A DNA stretch of 64,000 nt from Pelomonas sp. Root405 (GCF_001425165.1 NZ_LMDU01000001.1:1-64000); one strand, 5' to 3'. Shown: positions 51,929-60,953, counted from the stretch's first letter. The notes: generated by a model not told the origin, from the sequence alone. Translations and numbers: made by a program.

Positions 51929-52822
51929 ATGTGGGCCGGCTTTCAATCTCTAACCATCCAGCGTGACGGTGTCACGCTGTTTGCCCGCCAGGGCGGCCCG
52001 CTGGATTCCGGCAGGCCGCCCTTGCTTCTTTTGCACGGCCATCCGCAGACGATGGCGATGTGGCACCGCGTGGCGCCGGTGCTGGCGCGAACGCGGCGCG
52101 TCGTGCTAATGGACCTGCGCGGCTATGGCGACAGCGACCGCCCGCTGGCGGGCGAGGGCAGCGCCGCCTATGCCAAACGCGAGATGGCGCTCGACGCGAT
52201 GGCGTTGATGCAGTCGCTTGGCCACGGTCGCTTCGACGTGCTGGCCCACGACCGCGGCGCGCGCGTCGCGCACCGGCTGGCGCTGGACCATCCGCAGGCC
52301 GTCGCGCGGCTGCTGCTGCTCGACATCGCGCCCACGCTGGCCATGTACGAGGGCACGACGGAGACCTTCTCGCGCGCCTACTGGCACTGGTTCTTCCTGA
52401 TCCAGCCGGCGCCGCTGCCCGAGCGCCTCATCCACGCCGACCCGCTGGCCTATCTGCGCGACGGCATGGGTCGGCGTGGCGGCGCATTCTTCGCACCCGA
52501 GGCTTGGACCGAGTACGAACGGTGCATCGCCAGGCCCGGCACGGCCGCGGCCATCTGCGCCGACTACCGCGCCAGCGCGGGCATCGACCTCGACCATGAC
52601 CGCAGCGACCGTGCCGCCGGCCGGCGCGTCGTTCAGCCACTGCGCGTGCTGTGGGGCGCGAACGGCGTCGTCGGCCGCTGCTTCGCACCGCTCAAGCTCT
52701 GGCAGTCTGCCGCCGACAACGTCAGCGGCCGCGCCGTGGACAGCGGCCACTACATCGCCGAAGAAGCGCCCGACGTGGTGCTGGCTGAGGCGGCCGAATT
52801 CTTCGACAAGGACGACAAGTGA
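51929..52822 (+). CDS. Fluoroacetate/haloacetate dehalogenase (alpha/beta hydrolase)
   Basis: A 297-residue hydrolase with all active-site elements of fluoroacetate dehalogenase RPA1163. The Asp nucleophile is Asp108 in AHDRGARVAHR, with carboxylate-binding Arg109 and Arg112. The halide pocket is His153 and Trp154 (YWHWFFLIQP) plus Tyr213, the second acid is Asp132 (LLLDIAP), and the His base is His274 in VDSGHYIAEE. The oxyanion HG is in LLHGHPQTMAMW. It should hydrolyse haloacetates, though some family members act on epoxides or other esters. Its stop overlaps the next gene's start (TGATG). Confidence 0.9.
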   Translation: MWAGFQSLTIQRDGVTLFARQGGPLDSGRPPLLLLHGHPQTMAMWHRVAPVLARTRRVVLMDLRGYGDSDRPLAGEGSAAYAKREMALDAMALMQSLGHGRFDVLAHDRGARVAHRLALDHPQAVARLLLLDIAPTLAMYEGTTETFSRAYWHWFFLIQPAPLPERLIHADPLAYLRDGMGRRGGAFFAPEAWTEYERCIARPGTAAAICADYRASAGIDLDHDRSDRAAGRRVVQPLRVLWGANGVVGRCFAPLKLWQSAADNVSGRAVDSGHYIAEEAPDVVLAEAAEFFDKDDK

Positions 52823-53898
52823 TGCAGAAGATTGCGGTGATGGCCGGCGACGGCATTGGCCAGGAGGTCATGCCCGAGGGGCTGCGCGTACTGCGCGCGG
52901 TGGCCGAGCGCTTCGCTCTGCCGCTGCGCTTCGACGAGTTCGACTTCGCGCATTGCCGCTACTACGAGCAGCATGGCCAGATGCTGCCGGACGACTGGAA
53001 GGCACAGATCGGCGGCCACGACGCCATCTTCTTCGGCGCCGTCGGCTGGCCGGACACCGTGCCCGACCACGTCAGCCTGTGGGGCTCGCTGCTGAAGTTC
53101 CGCCGCGAGTTCGATCAGTACGTCAACCTGCGCCCGGCGCGGCTGCTGCCCGGCGTTCGCTCGCCGCTGGCGGGACGCGGCCCCGGCGACATCGACATGT
53201 GGATCGTCCGCGAGAACACCGAGGGCGAGTACTCCAGCGTTGGCGGCCGCATGTATGCCGGCACCGATCGCGAGATCGTGCTGCAGGAGACGGTCATGAG
53301 CCGCATCGGCGTCGACCGCGTGCTGCGCTTTGCCTTCGAGCTGGCGGCGTCGCGGCCGCGCGCCAAGCTCACGTCCGCCACCAAGAGCAACGGCATCGCC
53401 ATCACCATGCCCTACTGGGATGAGCGCGTCGAAGCCATGGCCGCGCAGTTCCCCGGGGTGGCGGTCGACAAGTTCCACATCGACATCCTCTGCGCCCACT
53501 TCGTGCAGCGGCCGCAGCACTTCGACGTGGTCGTCGCCAGCAACCTGTTCGGCGACATCCTGTCCGACCTCGGCCCGGCCTGCACCGGCACCATCGCCAT
53601 CGCCCCATCGGCCAACCTGAACCCGACGCGCGAGTGGCCCAGCCTGTTCGAGCCGGTGCATGGTTCAGCCCCCGACATCGCCGGCAAAGGCATTGCCAAC
53701 CCCATCGGCCAAGTCTGGGCGGGGGCCATGATGCTGGACTTCCTCGGCCACCGCGCCGCGCACGATGCCGTCATGTCGGCCATCGAGGCCGTGCTGGCCG
53801 ACCCCGCCGCGCCCAAGACGCCCGACCTCGGTGGCACCGCCTCATGTGCCCAGCTGGGCGAGGCCATCGCCCGGGCTGCGAGAATTGCCGCACCATGA
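52822..53898 (+). CDS. ttuC: Tartrate dehydrogenase-type isocitrate/isopropylmalate-family enzyme
   Basis: A 358-residue NAD- and metal-dependent decarboxylating dehydrogenase. The start [22 protein letters not shown] is the dehydrogenase-family block, the substrate loop reads [10 protein letters not shown] with [16 protein letters not shown], metal-binding Asp residues are in [12 protein letters not shown], and the C-terminal [17 protein letters not shown] is conserved. The match is closest to TtuC/YeaU (tartrate/D-malate dehydrogenase); D-malate is the other likely substrate. ATG at 52822 is preferred over the GTG one codon earlier. The stop overlaps the metH start (ATGA). Confidence 0.9.
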   Translation: MQKIAVMAGDGIGQEVMPEGLRVLRAVAERFALPLRFDEFDFAHCRYYEQHGQMLPDDWKAQIGGHDAIFFGAVGWPDTVPDHVSLWGSLLKFRREFDQYVNLRPARLLPGVRSPLAGRGPGDIDMWIVRENTEGEYSSVGGRMYAGTDREIVLQETVMSRIGVDRVLRFAFELAASRPRAKLTSATKSNGIAITMPYWDERVEAMAAQFPGVAVDKFHIDILCAHFVQRPQHFDVVVASNLFGDILSDLGPACTGTIAIAPSANLNPTREWPSLFEPVHGSAPDIAGKGIANPIGQVWAGAMMLDFLGHRAAHDAVMSAIEAVLADPAAPKTPDLGGTASCAQLGEAIARAARIAAP

Positions 53899-54947
53899 AG
53901 CCCATCGCCTACACCCGCGCCCAAGGCCTGCCAGTCCTGCTCCAGCAACGCATCGCCGTGCTCGACGGCGCCATGGGCACCATGATCCAGCGCTACAAGC
54001 TCACCGAGGCCGACTACCGCGGCGAGCGCTTCAAGGACCATCACAAGGACTTGAAGGGCAACAACGAGATGCTGATGTTCACGCGGCCCGACGTGCTGCT
54101 GGAGATCCACGAGCAATACCTCGCCGCCGGCGCCGACCTCATCGAGACCAACACCTTCGGCGCTACCACCGTCGCTCAGGAAGACTACGACCTGGCCAGC
54201 CTGGCCTACGAGATGAACGTCGAGGCCGCCAAGCTGGCCCGCGCGGCCTGCGACAAGTACTCGACGCCCGACAAGCCCCGCTACGTGGCCGGCGCGCTCG
54301 GCCCCACGCCGCGCACCGCGTCCATCAGCCCCGACGTCAACGACCCCGGCGCCCGCAACGTCGACTTCGACACCTTGCGCGCCGCCTACTACGAGCAGGC
54401 CAAGGGCCTGCTGGAAGGCGGCTGCGACCTCTTCCTCGTCGAGACCATCTTCGACACGCTGAACGCCAAGGCCGCCATCTTTGCGCTGGACGAGCTGATG
54501 GAAGACACCGGCGAGCGCCTGCCCGTCATCGTCTCAGGCACGGTGACGGACGCCTCCGGCCGCATCCTGTCGGGCCAGACGGTCACCGCCTTCTGGCACT
54601 CGGTGCGCCATGCGCGACCCATCGCCATCGGCCTGAACTGCGCGCTGGGCGCCACGCTGATGCGCCCCTACATCGAGGAGCTGTCCAAGGTCGCGGGCGA
54701 CGTGGCGGTCAGCTGCTACCCCAACGCCGGCCTGCCCAACCCGATGAGCGACACCGGCTTCGACGAGACGCCGGACGTGACGGCCCGCCTGGTGGGCGAG
54801 TTCGCCAAGGCCGGCTTCCTGAACATCGCCGGCGGCTGCTGCGGCACGACGCCGGACCACATCGCAGCGATTGCCAAGGCCGTGTCGGCGTACAAGCCGC
54901 GCGTCAGCGGGGAGAAGTTCTTCAGCCAGATATTGGACGCCGCCTAG
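53895..54947 (+). CDS. metH: Methionine synthase, homocysteine-binding half (split MetH)
   Basis: A 350-residue protein equal to the N-terminal homocysteine S-methyltransferase domain of cobalamin-dependent MetH. The zinc-binding cysteines are Cys249 (GLNCALG) and Cys315-Cys316 ([10 protein letters not shown]). [17 protein letters not shown] and [19 protein letters not shown] are typical MetH blocks, not the BHMT-like ones. It ends normally at TAG. In Burkholderiales metH is split in two genes, the second carrying folate, cobalamin and activation domains. That partner is not downstream here; the psp-like operon follows. It must be elsewhere or absent. Confidence 0.93.
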   Translation: MKPIAYTRAQGLPVLLQQRIAVLDGAMGTMIQRYKLTEADYRGERFKDHHKDLKGNNEMLMFTRPDVLLEIHEQYLAAGADLIETNTFGATTVAQEDYDLASLAYEMNVEAAKLARAACDKYSTPDKPRYVAGALGPTPRTASISPDVNDPGARNVDFDTLRAAYYEQAKGLLEGGCDLFLVETIFDTLNAKAAIFALDELMEDTGERLPVIVSGTVTDASGRILSGQTVTAFWHSVRHARPIAIGLNCALGATLMRPYIEELSKVAGDVAVSCYPNAGLPNPMSDTGFDETPDVTARLVGEFAKAGFLNIAGGCCGTTPDHIAAIAKAVSAYKPRVSGEKFFSQILDAA

Positions 54948-54979
54948 CCGGCTCGTTCTGCGCCCGCGAAGACGGGCTG

Positions 54980-55007
54980 TTGACAAATGAATTCAAACGA
55001 ATACATT
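54980..55007 (+). promoter_or_regulatory. Sigma-70-type promoter of the psp/yqiJK operon
   Basis: TTGACA (54980-54985) and TACATT (55002-55007) are separated by 16 bp and lie 36 bp before the first ATG at 55043. The -35 is a perfect match. Confidence 0.7.
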
Positions 55008-55010
55008 CGT
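54997..55010. promoter_or_regulatory. Operator-like palindrome ACGAAT-AC-ATTCGT over the promoter
   Basis: A perfect 6+2+6 palindrome overlaps the -10 element; the region also pairs in a longer imperfect hairpin (about 54986-55030). A repressor bound here would block the promoter. The RHH-like protein encoded first in the operon is the obvious candidate. Confidence 0.6.
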
Positions 55011-55042
55011 GTTCGTTGGAACTCATTTGAAGGCGGTGCCGC

Positions 55043-55555
55043 ATGGCGACGCAGACGATCACGATGGAGCCGCTGTCGGCTCGCATCCCCAGCGACCTCT
55101 ATCTCTGGCTCGCGCAGCTGCAGGTGGACGGCGCCACGACGAACAGCGACAAGCTGCGCGTGCTGCTGGGCCAGCTCAAGCGCCAGCATGACGGCGCGTT
55201 TGACTACGTCGCCGCCCATGGCTGGGCGCGGGAGCTGACGCACCGGCTGCGCGAGGCGCTGGTGCGCATCGAGGGCAGCGAAGGCCAGCATTCCGAGGTG
55301 CTGAACCTGCTGGTGGAGCAGGTCACGACGTTGATGGCCCTCGTCATCAGCAGCGCGCCGCAAACCGCCGCGGACGCCGTCAAGCTGGAAGACGCGCTGG
55401 TGCGCCGCGCGGCGCTGCTGAGCGAATCGCTGCTGCGCCAGGCCACGACGAGCGCCGCCCATGCCTTCGACCCTGAGGTGGTGCGCCGCCACCTCGGCGC
55501 CACCGTCGAGATCGCCTCGACCCTGAACGTCCCCAACACCGCCAAAGGAGCTTGA
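55043..55555 (+). CDS. Putative ribbon-helix-helix protein leading the psp-like operon
   Basis: A 170-residue protein. Its start, about residues 10-45 (MEPLSARIPSDLYLWLAQLQ, then TTNSDKLRVLLGQLK), has the strand-helix-helix pattern of CopG/RHH DNA-binding proteins (R-I-P-x-x-L...-S-D-x-x-R). The rest is helical and coiled-coil-like (REALVRIEG..., LVRRAALLSESLLRQ) and may bind a partner such as PspA. I have no named family. It has a promoter and palindrome in front, and is separated by 1 bp from the PspA gene. A self-repressor role is inferred. Confidence 0.7.
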   Translation: MATQTITMEPLSARIPSDLYLWLAQLQVDGATTNSDKLRVLLGQLKRQHDGAFDYVAAHGWARELTHRLREALVRIEGSEGQHSEVLNLLVEQVTTLMALVISSAPQTAADAVKLEDALVRRAALLSESLLRQATTSAAHAFDPEVVRRHLGATVEIASTLNVPNTAKGA

Positions 55556-55556
55556 G

Positions 55557-56225
55557 ATGGCCGATTCCCTGAAGACCCGTGTGGGCCGCGTGATCGCCGG
55601 TGGCATGCATGCGTTGCTGGACAAGATCGAGGACATCAACCCGCATGCTGCTATGGAGCAGGCCATCCGCGAGGCCGACGGCGTCATCGACGAGGTGCGC
55701 CACGAACTTGGCATGGTCAGTGCCAACCGCCACCTGGCCCAGCAGCAGCATGCCAAGCTCAACCGCAGCCACGAGGAGCTGAGCGACCAGATCGCTCAGG
55801 CCCTGGCCACGCAGCGCGAGGATTTGGCGCGGGCCGCCGTGTCGCGCCAGCTCGATATCGAGGCGCAGATCCCCGTGCTGGAGGCGACGCTGGCCGACCT
55901 GGCCCGCCAGGAGCAGGAGCTGCAGGGCTTCACGGCCGCGCTGCTGGCCAAGAAGCGCGAGATGCAGGCCGCGCTGGCGGACTTCCGCAAGAGCCGCGCG
56001 GCGACGGAGTCGGCCGCCCAGCCGGTTGGCCAGTCGAACGTCGAGCAGCGCCTGGGAAAGGTGACGGACGCCTTCGACAAGATCTACCAACGCCAGACCG
56101 GCCTGGACGGCACCCAGCGCGCGGGGACGCTCGACCAGGCGGCCCGCCTGAGCGAGCTGGAGACCATGGTGCGCGACCACAAGATCGCCGAGCGACTGGC
56201 GCAGATCAGGGTCGGCCAGGCATGA
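55557..56225 (+). CDS. pspA: PspA/IM30-family membrane-stress protein
   Basis: A 222-residue PspA/IM30 protein. The amphipathic N-terminal helix MADSLKTRVGRVIAGGMHALLDKIEDINPHAA is in place, followed by long coiled coils (about 25-160) typical of ESCRT-III-like bacterial proteins. It binds damaged membrane and maintains proton motive force. It lacks the C-terminal extension of Vipp1. The E. coli PspF/PspB/PspC genes are absent; the accompanying yqiJ and yqiK point to the other, flotillin-linked type of system. Confidence 0.9.
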   Translation: MADSLKTRVGRVIAGGMHALLDKIEDINPHAAMEQAIREADGVIDEVRHELGMVSANRHLAQQQHAKLNRSHEELSDQIAQALATQREDLARAAVSRQLDIEAQIPVLEATLADLARQEQELQGFTAALLAKKREMQAALADFRKSRAATESAAQPVGQSNVEQRLGKVTDAFDKIYQRQTGLDGTQRAGTLDQAARLSELETMVRDHKIAERLAQIRVGQA

Positions 56226-56259
56226 CACTCCTGCCCGTCCGCAACCCGGGAACATCTCG

Positions 56260-56886
56260 ATGAACCTGTTCACCTCGCCCGAGACCCTGCCCTTCGGCGT
56301 CGCCGTGGCGCTGATCGTGGCCATCGCGCTGCTGGAGGGCCTGGGCATGCTGGTCGCGCTCAGCCCCAGCAACGTCCTCGACGACCTGCTGCCGCACGCC
56401 ATGCCCGAGTCCGGCCTGGACCGCGTGCTCGGCTGGCTGCACCTGGGCCGCGTGCCGGCGCTGGTGTTGCTGCTGCTCTTCCTGCTGGGCTATGCGCTGT
56501 TCGGCTATGCGCTGCAGAAGGTGGCGTTCAACCTGGGCGGTGGCTTCCTGCCCGCCTGGCTGGCGGGTCTGCTGGCCGTGCCACCCGGGCTGGCGACGGT
56601 GCGCGGCCTGGGGTCGCTGGTGGCTCACATCATTCCGCGCGACGAGACCAGTGCGGTCAGCGAGCAGTCGCTGGTGGGCCGCGGCGGTGTCGTCAGCGGC
56701 GGTGCGGCGCGCCGCGGGCTGGCGGCGCAGGCGCGGGTGCGTGATGCGCATGGGCGCATCCACTACCTGATGGTCGAGCCCGACCTGGACGACGAAGTGT
56801 TTGAAGAAGGCGCGCAGATACTGATCGTGCGCAAGGCCGGAGCCTTCTACCGCTGCATCGCGAACCCGCATCCGAACCTGATCTGA
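56260..56886 (+). CDS. yqiJ: YqiJ-family membrane protein (OB-fold, NfeD-like)
   Basis: A 208-residue protein with three hydrophobic stretches (about residues 13-35, 68-92, 98-118) and a C-terminal soluble OB-like domain (from about 140: GRGGVVSGGAARRGLAAQARVRD). This is the YqiJ/NfeD-type partner of flotillin-like proteins. It follows pspA by 34 bp and precedes the flotillin gene by 22 bp. Confidence 0.9.
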   Translation: MNLFTSPETLPFGVAVALIVAIALLEGLGMLVALSPSNVLDDLLPHAMPESGLDRVLGWLHLGRVPALVLLLLFLLGYALFGYALQKVAFNLGGGFLPAWLAGLLAVPPGLATVRGLGSLVAHIIPRDETSAVSEQSLVGRGGVVSGGAARRGLAAQARVRDAHGRIHYLMVEPDLDDEVFEEGAQILIVRKAGAFYRCIANPHPNLI

Positions 56887-56908
56887 CAACAAGGGAGTTG
56901 AAGAAGAC

Positions 56909-58618
56909 ATGGACAACCTGATCGAAATCTCCGCCATCGCCGGCATCGGCCTGCTGGGCCTGCTGACCATCGGCTTCGTGTTCGCGCGGCTGTACAAGCG
57001 CAGCACCAAGGAGCTGGCCTTCGTGCGCACCGGCCTCGGTGGCCAGAAGGTCATCATGGACGGCGGCGCCATCGTGCTGCCGGTGTTCCACGAGCGCGTG
57101 CTCGTCAATATGAACACGCTCAAACTCGAAGTGCTGCGCCGCGAGCGCGAGAGCCTGATCACCAAGGACCGCATGCGCGTCGACGTGACGGCCGCCTTCT
57201 TCGTGCGCGTGAAGCAGACCGAAGAGGCCGTCAGCACGGCAGCGCAGACGCTGGGTGCGCGCACGATGAGCCCCAACGAGCTGAAGGCGCTGGTCGAAGA
57301 CAAGTTCGTCGACAGCCTGCGCGCCACGGCCGCGACCATGACCATCCAGGAGCTGCAGGACAAGCGCCGCGATTTCGTGCAGGCGGTGCAGAACGCCGTG
57401 GCGGAAGACCTGGAGAAGAACGGCCTGGAGCTGGAATCCGTCTCGTTGACCAGCCTGGACCAGACCGACAAGCAGTTCTTCAACCCCAACAACGCCTTCG
57501 ACGCCGAGGGCCTGACGCGGCTGACCGAGCAGACCGAGGCGCGCCGCAAGCAGCGCAACGACGTCGAGCAGGACACCGAGGTGCAGGTGCGCACCAAGAA
57601 CCTCGAAGCCTCGCGCCTGAAACTGACCATCGAGAAGGACCAGGAGTTCGCGTCGCTGACGCAGAAGCGCGAGATCGAGATGGCGCGCGCGGAGCAGTCC
57701 GCGCAGATCGCGTCGCAGCAGGCCGAGCGCCACCGTGAGGCCGAGACGGTCAAGATCGAGGCCGAGCGCCAGGTGGGCCAGCGCCGCATCGAGGCCGAGC
57801 GTGAGATCAAGGCGGCCGAGATCGAGAAGACGCTGGTCATCCAGACGCGCGAGATCGAGCAGGAGCGCCAGACCGAGATGAAGCGCGCTGAGCAGCGCAA
57901 GCAGGTCGAGATCGCGCGGCAGGACACGCAGATCGCCATCGCCACCAAGTCGCGAGAACAATCGGAAGCCGACGCCGCCGCCAACTTGGCGCGCGCCGAA
58001 GCGGTGAAGGCCGAGGAAACCGTCAACACCGCGCGCCAGGTGGCCGTGGCCGAGCGCGACAAGGCCATCCAGCTGATCGAGGCCAGCAAGGACGCCGAGC
58101 AGAACGCCATCGCGGTCAAGGTCTCGGCCTCGGCCGAGAAGGAAGCGGCAATCGACCGCGCCGAGGCGCTGACCATCGAGGCCAAGGCCAAGCAGGCCGC
58201 CGCCATCGCCGAGGCTGAGGGCCGCCGCGCGATCAACGAGGCGCTGAATACGCTGTCCGCCGCGCAGGTTGAGCTGCAGGTGCGCACGCAGTTGCTGCAG
58301 CAGCTGCCCAGCATCCTGGCCGAGGCCGTCAAGCCGATGGAGAACATCGATTCCATCCGCATCGTGCAGGTCAACGGCATGCCCGGGCAGGGGGGCGGCT
58401 CGGAAGGCAGCGCCGCGAACGGTGCCACCTTCCCCGAGCAGGTCATGAACTCGGCCCTGCAGTACCAGATCGCCAAACCCCTGGTCGACGCGGTCATGCA
58501 CGATGCCGGCCTGTCCAATCAGGGCATCACCGGCATTGCGCACAACCTTGCGGGCATGCTGAAGCCGGCCCCCTCGGCGCATGCACACGTGCCGGCGCCC
58601 GTGACGGCGGCGGACTGA
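56909..58618 (+). CDS. yqiK: Flotillin-like protein YqiK
   Basis: A 569-residue SPFH/flotillin protein. One N-terminal helix (about residues 8-28) anchors it; the SPFH domain runs to about 200 (VRTGLGGQKVIMDGGAIVLPVFH, MRVDVTAAFFVRVKQ), followed by a long coiled coil rich in Glu, Ala and Arg (about 205-440) and a tail (SNQGITGIAHNLAGM). It forms large membrane assemblies with YqiJ. Last gene of the operon; the exported gene at 58622 converges 3 bp away. Confidence 0.94.
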   Translation: MDNLIEISAIAGIGLLGLLTIGFVFARLYKRSTKELAFVRTGLGGQKVIMDGGAIVLPVFHERVLVNMNTLKLEVLRRERESLITKDRMRVDVTAAFFVRVKQTEEAVSTAAQTLGARTMSPNELKALVEDKFVDSLRATAATMTIQELQDKRRDFVQAVQNAVAEDLEKNGLELESVSLTSLDQTDKQFFNPNNAFDAEGLTRLTEQTEARRKQRNDVEQDTEVQVRTKNLEASRLKLTIEKDQEFASLTQKREIEMARAEQSAQIASQQAERHREAETVKIEAERQVGQRRIEAEREIKAAEIEKTLVIQTREIEQERQTEMKRAEQRKQVEIARQDTQIAIATKSREQSEADAAANLARAEAVKAEETVNTARQVAVAERDKAIQLIEASKDAEQNAIAVKVSASAEKEAAIDRAEALTIEAKAKQAAAIAEAEGRRAINEALNTLSAAQVELQVRTQLLQQLPSILAEAVKPMENIDSIRIVQVNGMPGQGGGSEGSAANGATFPEQVMNSALQYQIAKPLVDAVMHDAGLSNQGITGIAHNLAGMLKPAPSAHAHVPAPVTAAD

Positions 58619-58621
58619 TCC

Positions 58622-59806
58622 TCAGGACGAGCGGGTCGGCGCGCTCGGCGCCTTCATTGCCGGCTTGGCGCTGCGCCTGGGCCCGTCGCTGAACGCTGTC
58701 GGCGGCTTCATCAGCGTGGCGTCGGGCTCGCCGCGCTTGATCTTCTCCAGCCGGTAGTTCTGCTCGCCCGAACGCGGGTCGGCGTCGCGGCTCTGGATGG
58801 TCAGCATCAGCTCGGGGCTGCGCCAGACCTCGCGCGTGCTGACGATGGGCTTCTCGTTGCCGATCTTGCCGGCCTCCAGGGTCCAGGTCGTGCGCTCGCC
58901 GTTGACCTTGACGCCGTCGATTTCCTTGCTCGGCAGCGCCGTCGTCACGCCACCCTCGCGCGGCAGCATCGGGCCGTGCAGCAGCAAGGGCATGGGCGGC
59001 ACCGGCGGCGTGGGGATGGCCATCGGCGTCGGCAGGGAAGGCGGGGCTGGCATGGCAGGCAGCGGAGGCAGCTCGCTGGCGCGGATGACGCGCAGCTCGC
59101 GGCGGCGCTCTACCGCGCTGGCGCCCGACGCGGGTGGCACCGCCGGCACGGCGTACTCCCGCTCGATGACGATGCCAAGCTCGCCGGCCTGAGCCTGCGC
59201 GCGGCTGCGGACGCGCTCGACCTCCACGGTCCGGGCGCGCTCGGCCACACGCCCGCCCCATTCCTTCCAGCGCGCGGCCTGCTCCTTCATGCGCTCGCCC
59301 CACTCCTGCATGGAGGCCTGCCAGGCGGCATGCGCCGCCGCATCCGCGCCCGGCGCCCAGGCCACCGAGCCGCGCAGCTTTTGAACGCGCTTCTCGTCGG
59401 GGTAGACGACCCAGGTCTCCTTGGCCACCGGATCGTTCAGGTAGACGATCTTGGGCCCGCCCTCGCGCTGCACCTCGCGCCGCGTGCGGCCCTCCCCATC
59501 GCGGCAGAGCTGGCTCTCCTGCTTGCGCACGATGCGGTTGCCGTCGCCCAAGGTCTGTACGTTCTCGTGCACGGCCGTGGCGCAGTAGGGGGCGCCGCGC
59601 ACGACGCGCTCGCCCTCCAGTTCACGCCCGGCGAAGGCGAGCGCCTGGTCACCCAGCGCGATGCGCACGGGCATGTCGGACAGGGCCAGCTGCACATGCC
59701 GTTCGACGTCCCGCTCGAGGTCGCGTTCGATCAGCCGGTCGGCCTCCAGTGCGGTGGCTGATGTGGCCAGCGCGATCAATGTCAGGGCGGTGAGGGGTGT
59801 CTTCAT
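58622..59806 (-). CDS. Exported protein of the ECF sigma cassette, unknown function
   Basis: A 394-residue protein with a signal peptide (about residues 1-19, ending ATSATA). A short acidic/basic coil follows (DRLIERDLERDVERHVQ), then regions with VQTLGDGNRIVRKQESQLCRD, a Pro-rich linker (about 250-290) and a C-terminal NGERTTWTLEAGKIGNEKPIV block. It looks like the extracytoplasmic sensor or output partner found with certain ECF sigma operons; I do not know a named family. It is the third gene of the minus-strand cassette, 14 bp after the membrane partner. Confidence 0.68.
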   Translation of the reverse strand: MKTPLTALTLIALATSATALEADRLIERDLERDVERHVQLALSDMPVRIALGDQALAFAGRELEGERVVRGAPYCATAVHENVQTLGDGNRIVRKQESQLCRDGEGRTRREVQREGGPKIVYLNDPVAKETWVVYPDEKRVQKLRGSVAWAPGADAAAHAAWQASMQEWGERMKEQAARWKEWGGRVAERARTVEVERVRSRAQAQAGELGIVIEREYAVPAVPPASGASAVERRRELRVIRASELPPLPAMPAPPSLPTPMAIPTPPVPPMPLLLHGPMLPREGGVTTALPSKEIDGVKVNGERTTWTLEAGKIGNEKPIVSTREVWRSPELMLTIQSRDADPRSGEQNYRLEKIKRGEPDATLMKPPTAFSDGPRRSAKPAMKAPSAPTRSS

Positions 59807-59820
59807 GTCGTGCTCCGTGA

Positions 59821-60336
59821 TCAGTTCAAGATGCGGACGGCCAGCAACTGGCCGCTCGGGTTCAACATCAGCTCGGCCCGCACCGTCTCGTCGGCGCGGG
59901 CGGCGTCGAAGGGCAGGCCGAGCAGCGCCAGGCGCTCGCGCGGCAGCTCCGCCGGCTGCAGCCAGACCGCGGCGCTGCGGCTGGCGGCCAGCGCGGCGCG
60001 GAACTCACTTTCCGGCACCAGCGGGATGAAGCCGCTGCCGGTCGCCGGCGCGGCCCGTGCCGTCTGGGTGCCGGGCGGGTCCAGCAGCAGCACGGCGCTC
60101 AGCAGCACGGCGGCCGTGGCGCCAAGGGCGCCGCTGCCCCAGGCCAGGCGGCGCAGCCAGCGCGGCTCGTGGGCCTCGGCGGTCTCTGCCACGGTGCGGC
60201 GGATGCGCTGCACGCGCTGCTGTTCGGTCAGTTGCGCCAACAGCGCAGCGTCCTGGTCGGCGCCGGGTTGGCGCCGGTTGAACGCCACCCGGGCCGGCAG
60301 CAGCCAGGCCGGCGTGTCGTTGTCGTGATTGCTCAT
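59821..60336 (-). CDS. Putative anti-sigma factor, single-pass membrane protein
   Basis: A 171-residue protein. About 70 cytosolic residues (AWLLPARVAFNRRQ..., QQRVQRIRRTVAETAEAHEPRWLRRL) are followed by one transmembrane helix (about residues 72-92, GALGATAAVLLSAVLLL) and a periplasmic tail. It overlaps the ECF sigma gene by 4 bp (ATGA), the usual sign of a cognate pair. No zinc-binding anti-sigma HxxxCxxC motif is seen. The ATG at 60336 lies within the sigma gene's stop. Confidence 0.75.
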   Translation of the reverse strand: MSNHDNDTPAWLLPARVAFNRRQPGADQDAALLAQLTEQQRVQRIRRTVAETAEAHEPRWLRRLAWGSGALGATAAVLLSAVLLLDPPGTQTARAAPATGSGFIPLVPESEFRAALAASRSAAVWLQPAELPRERLALLGLPFDAARADETVRAELMLNPSGQLLAVRILN

Positions 60337-60953
60337 GGTCGTTCTCCCACGGCCAGCAGGTCGGCCAGACGTTGGCGGGCGCGGTGCAGGCGGGTGCGCA
60401 GCGTGTCGGTGCTGACGCCGGCAATCGCTGCGGCGTCGTCGTAGCTGCGCTCCTGCAGGTCCACCAGCACGATGGCCTCGCGCTGCGGCCAGCTCAAGGC
60501 CCGGATGGCGGCCCACAGGCCCTCATGCTGCTGGGCCCGGTGCAGCCGGGCATCGCTGGCGGGCGTCGGCTCGGCGCTGTCGTCGGTGTCGAGTGCGTCG
60601 TCCAGCGGCACGTGGCGCCGCGCATCGCGCCACTGGTTCAGCAACTGGTGACGCGCCATGCCGGCCAAGTAGGCGCCCAGCGAGCCGCGCCCGGCGTTGA
60701 AGGACTGCGAGCCCCGCAGCAGCTGCGCGAAGGCCTCCTGCACGGCGTCCAGCGCCGCGGCCTCGTCGCCGGCCAGCGCCAGCGCATAGCGATAGACCGA
60801 CCCGCTCTCGCGCCGGTAGACCAGCGCCAGCGCCTCGGCGTCGCCATCGGCCATGCGGGCCAGCAGCGCGGCGTCGTCAGCTGCGGCGCCCGCGGCGGAC
60901 GCGGCCGGGGCGACGAAGCCCAGGCGGGCGAGCCAGCTCATGCCGGGGTACAT
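60333..60953 (-). CDS. ECF-family RNA polymerase sigma factor
   Basis: A 206-residue sigma-70-type protein with region 2 (LVYRRESGSVYRYALALAGDEAAALDAVQEAFAQLLRG, about 42-85) and region 4 (QREAIVLVDLQERSYDDAAAIAGVSTDTLRTRLHRARQRL, about 155-197). It directs transcription of its own regulon, probably including the two genes behind it. The longer start (60953) is shown; Met5 at 60941 is an alternative. Divergent from the VOC gene with 139 bp between, which may contain the auto-regulated promoter. Confidence 0.92.
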   Translation of the reverse strand: MYPGMSWLARLGFVAPAASAAGAAADDAALLARMADGDAEALALVYRRESGSVYRYALALAGDEAAALDAVQEAFAQLLRGSQSFNAGRGSLGAYLAGMARHQLLNQWRDARRHVPLDDALDTDDSAEPTPASDARLHRAQQHEGLWAAIRALSWPQREAIVLVDLQERSYDDAAAIAGVSTDTLRTRLHRARQRLADLLAVGERP

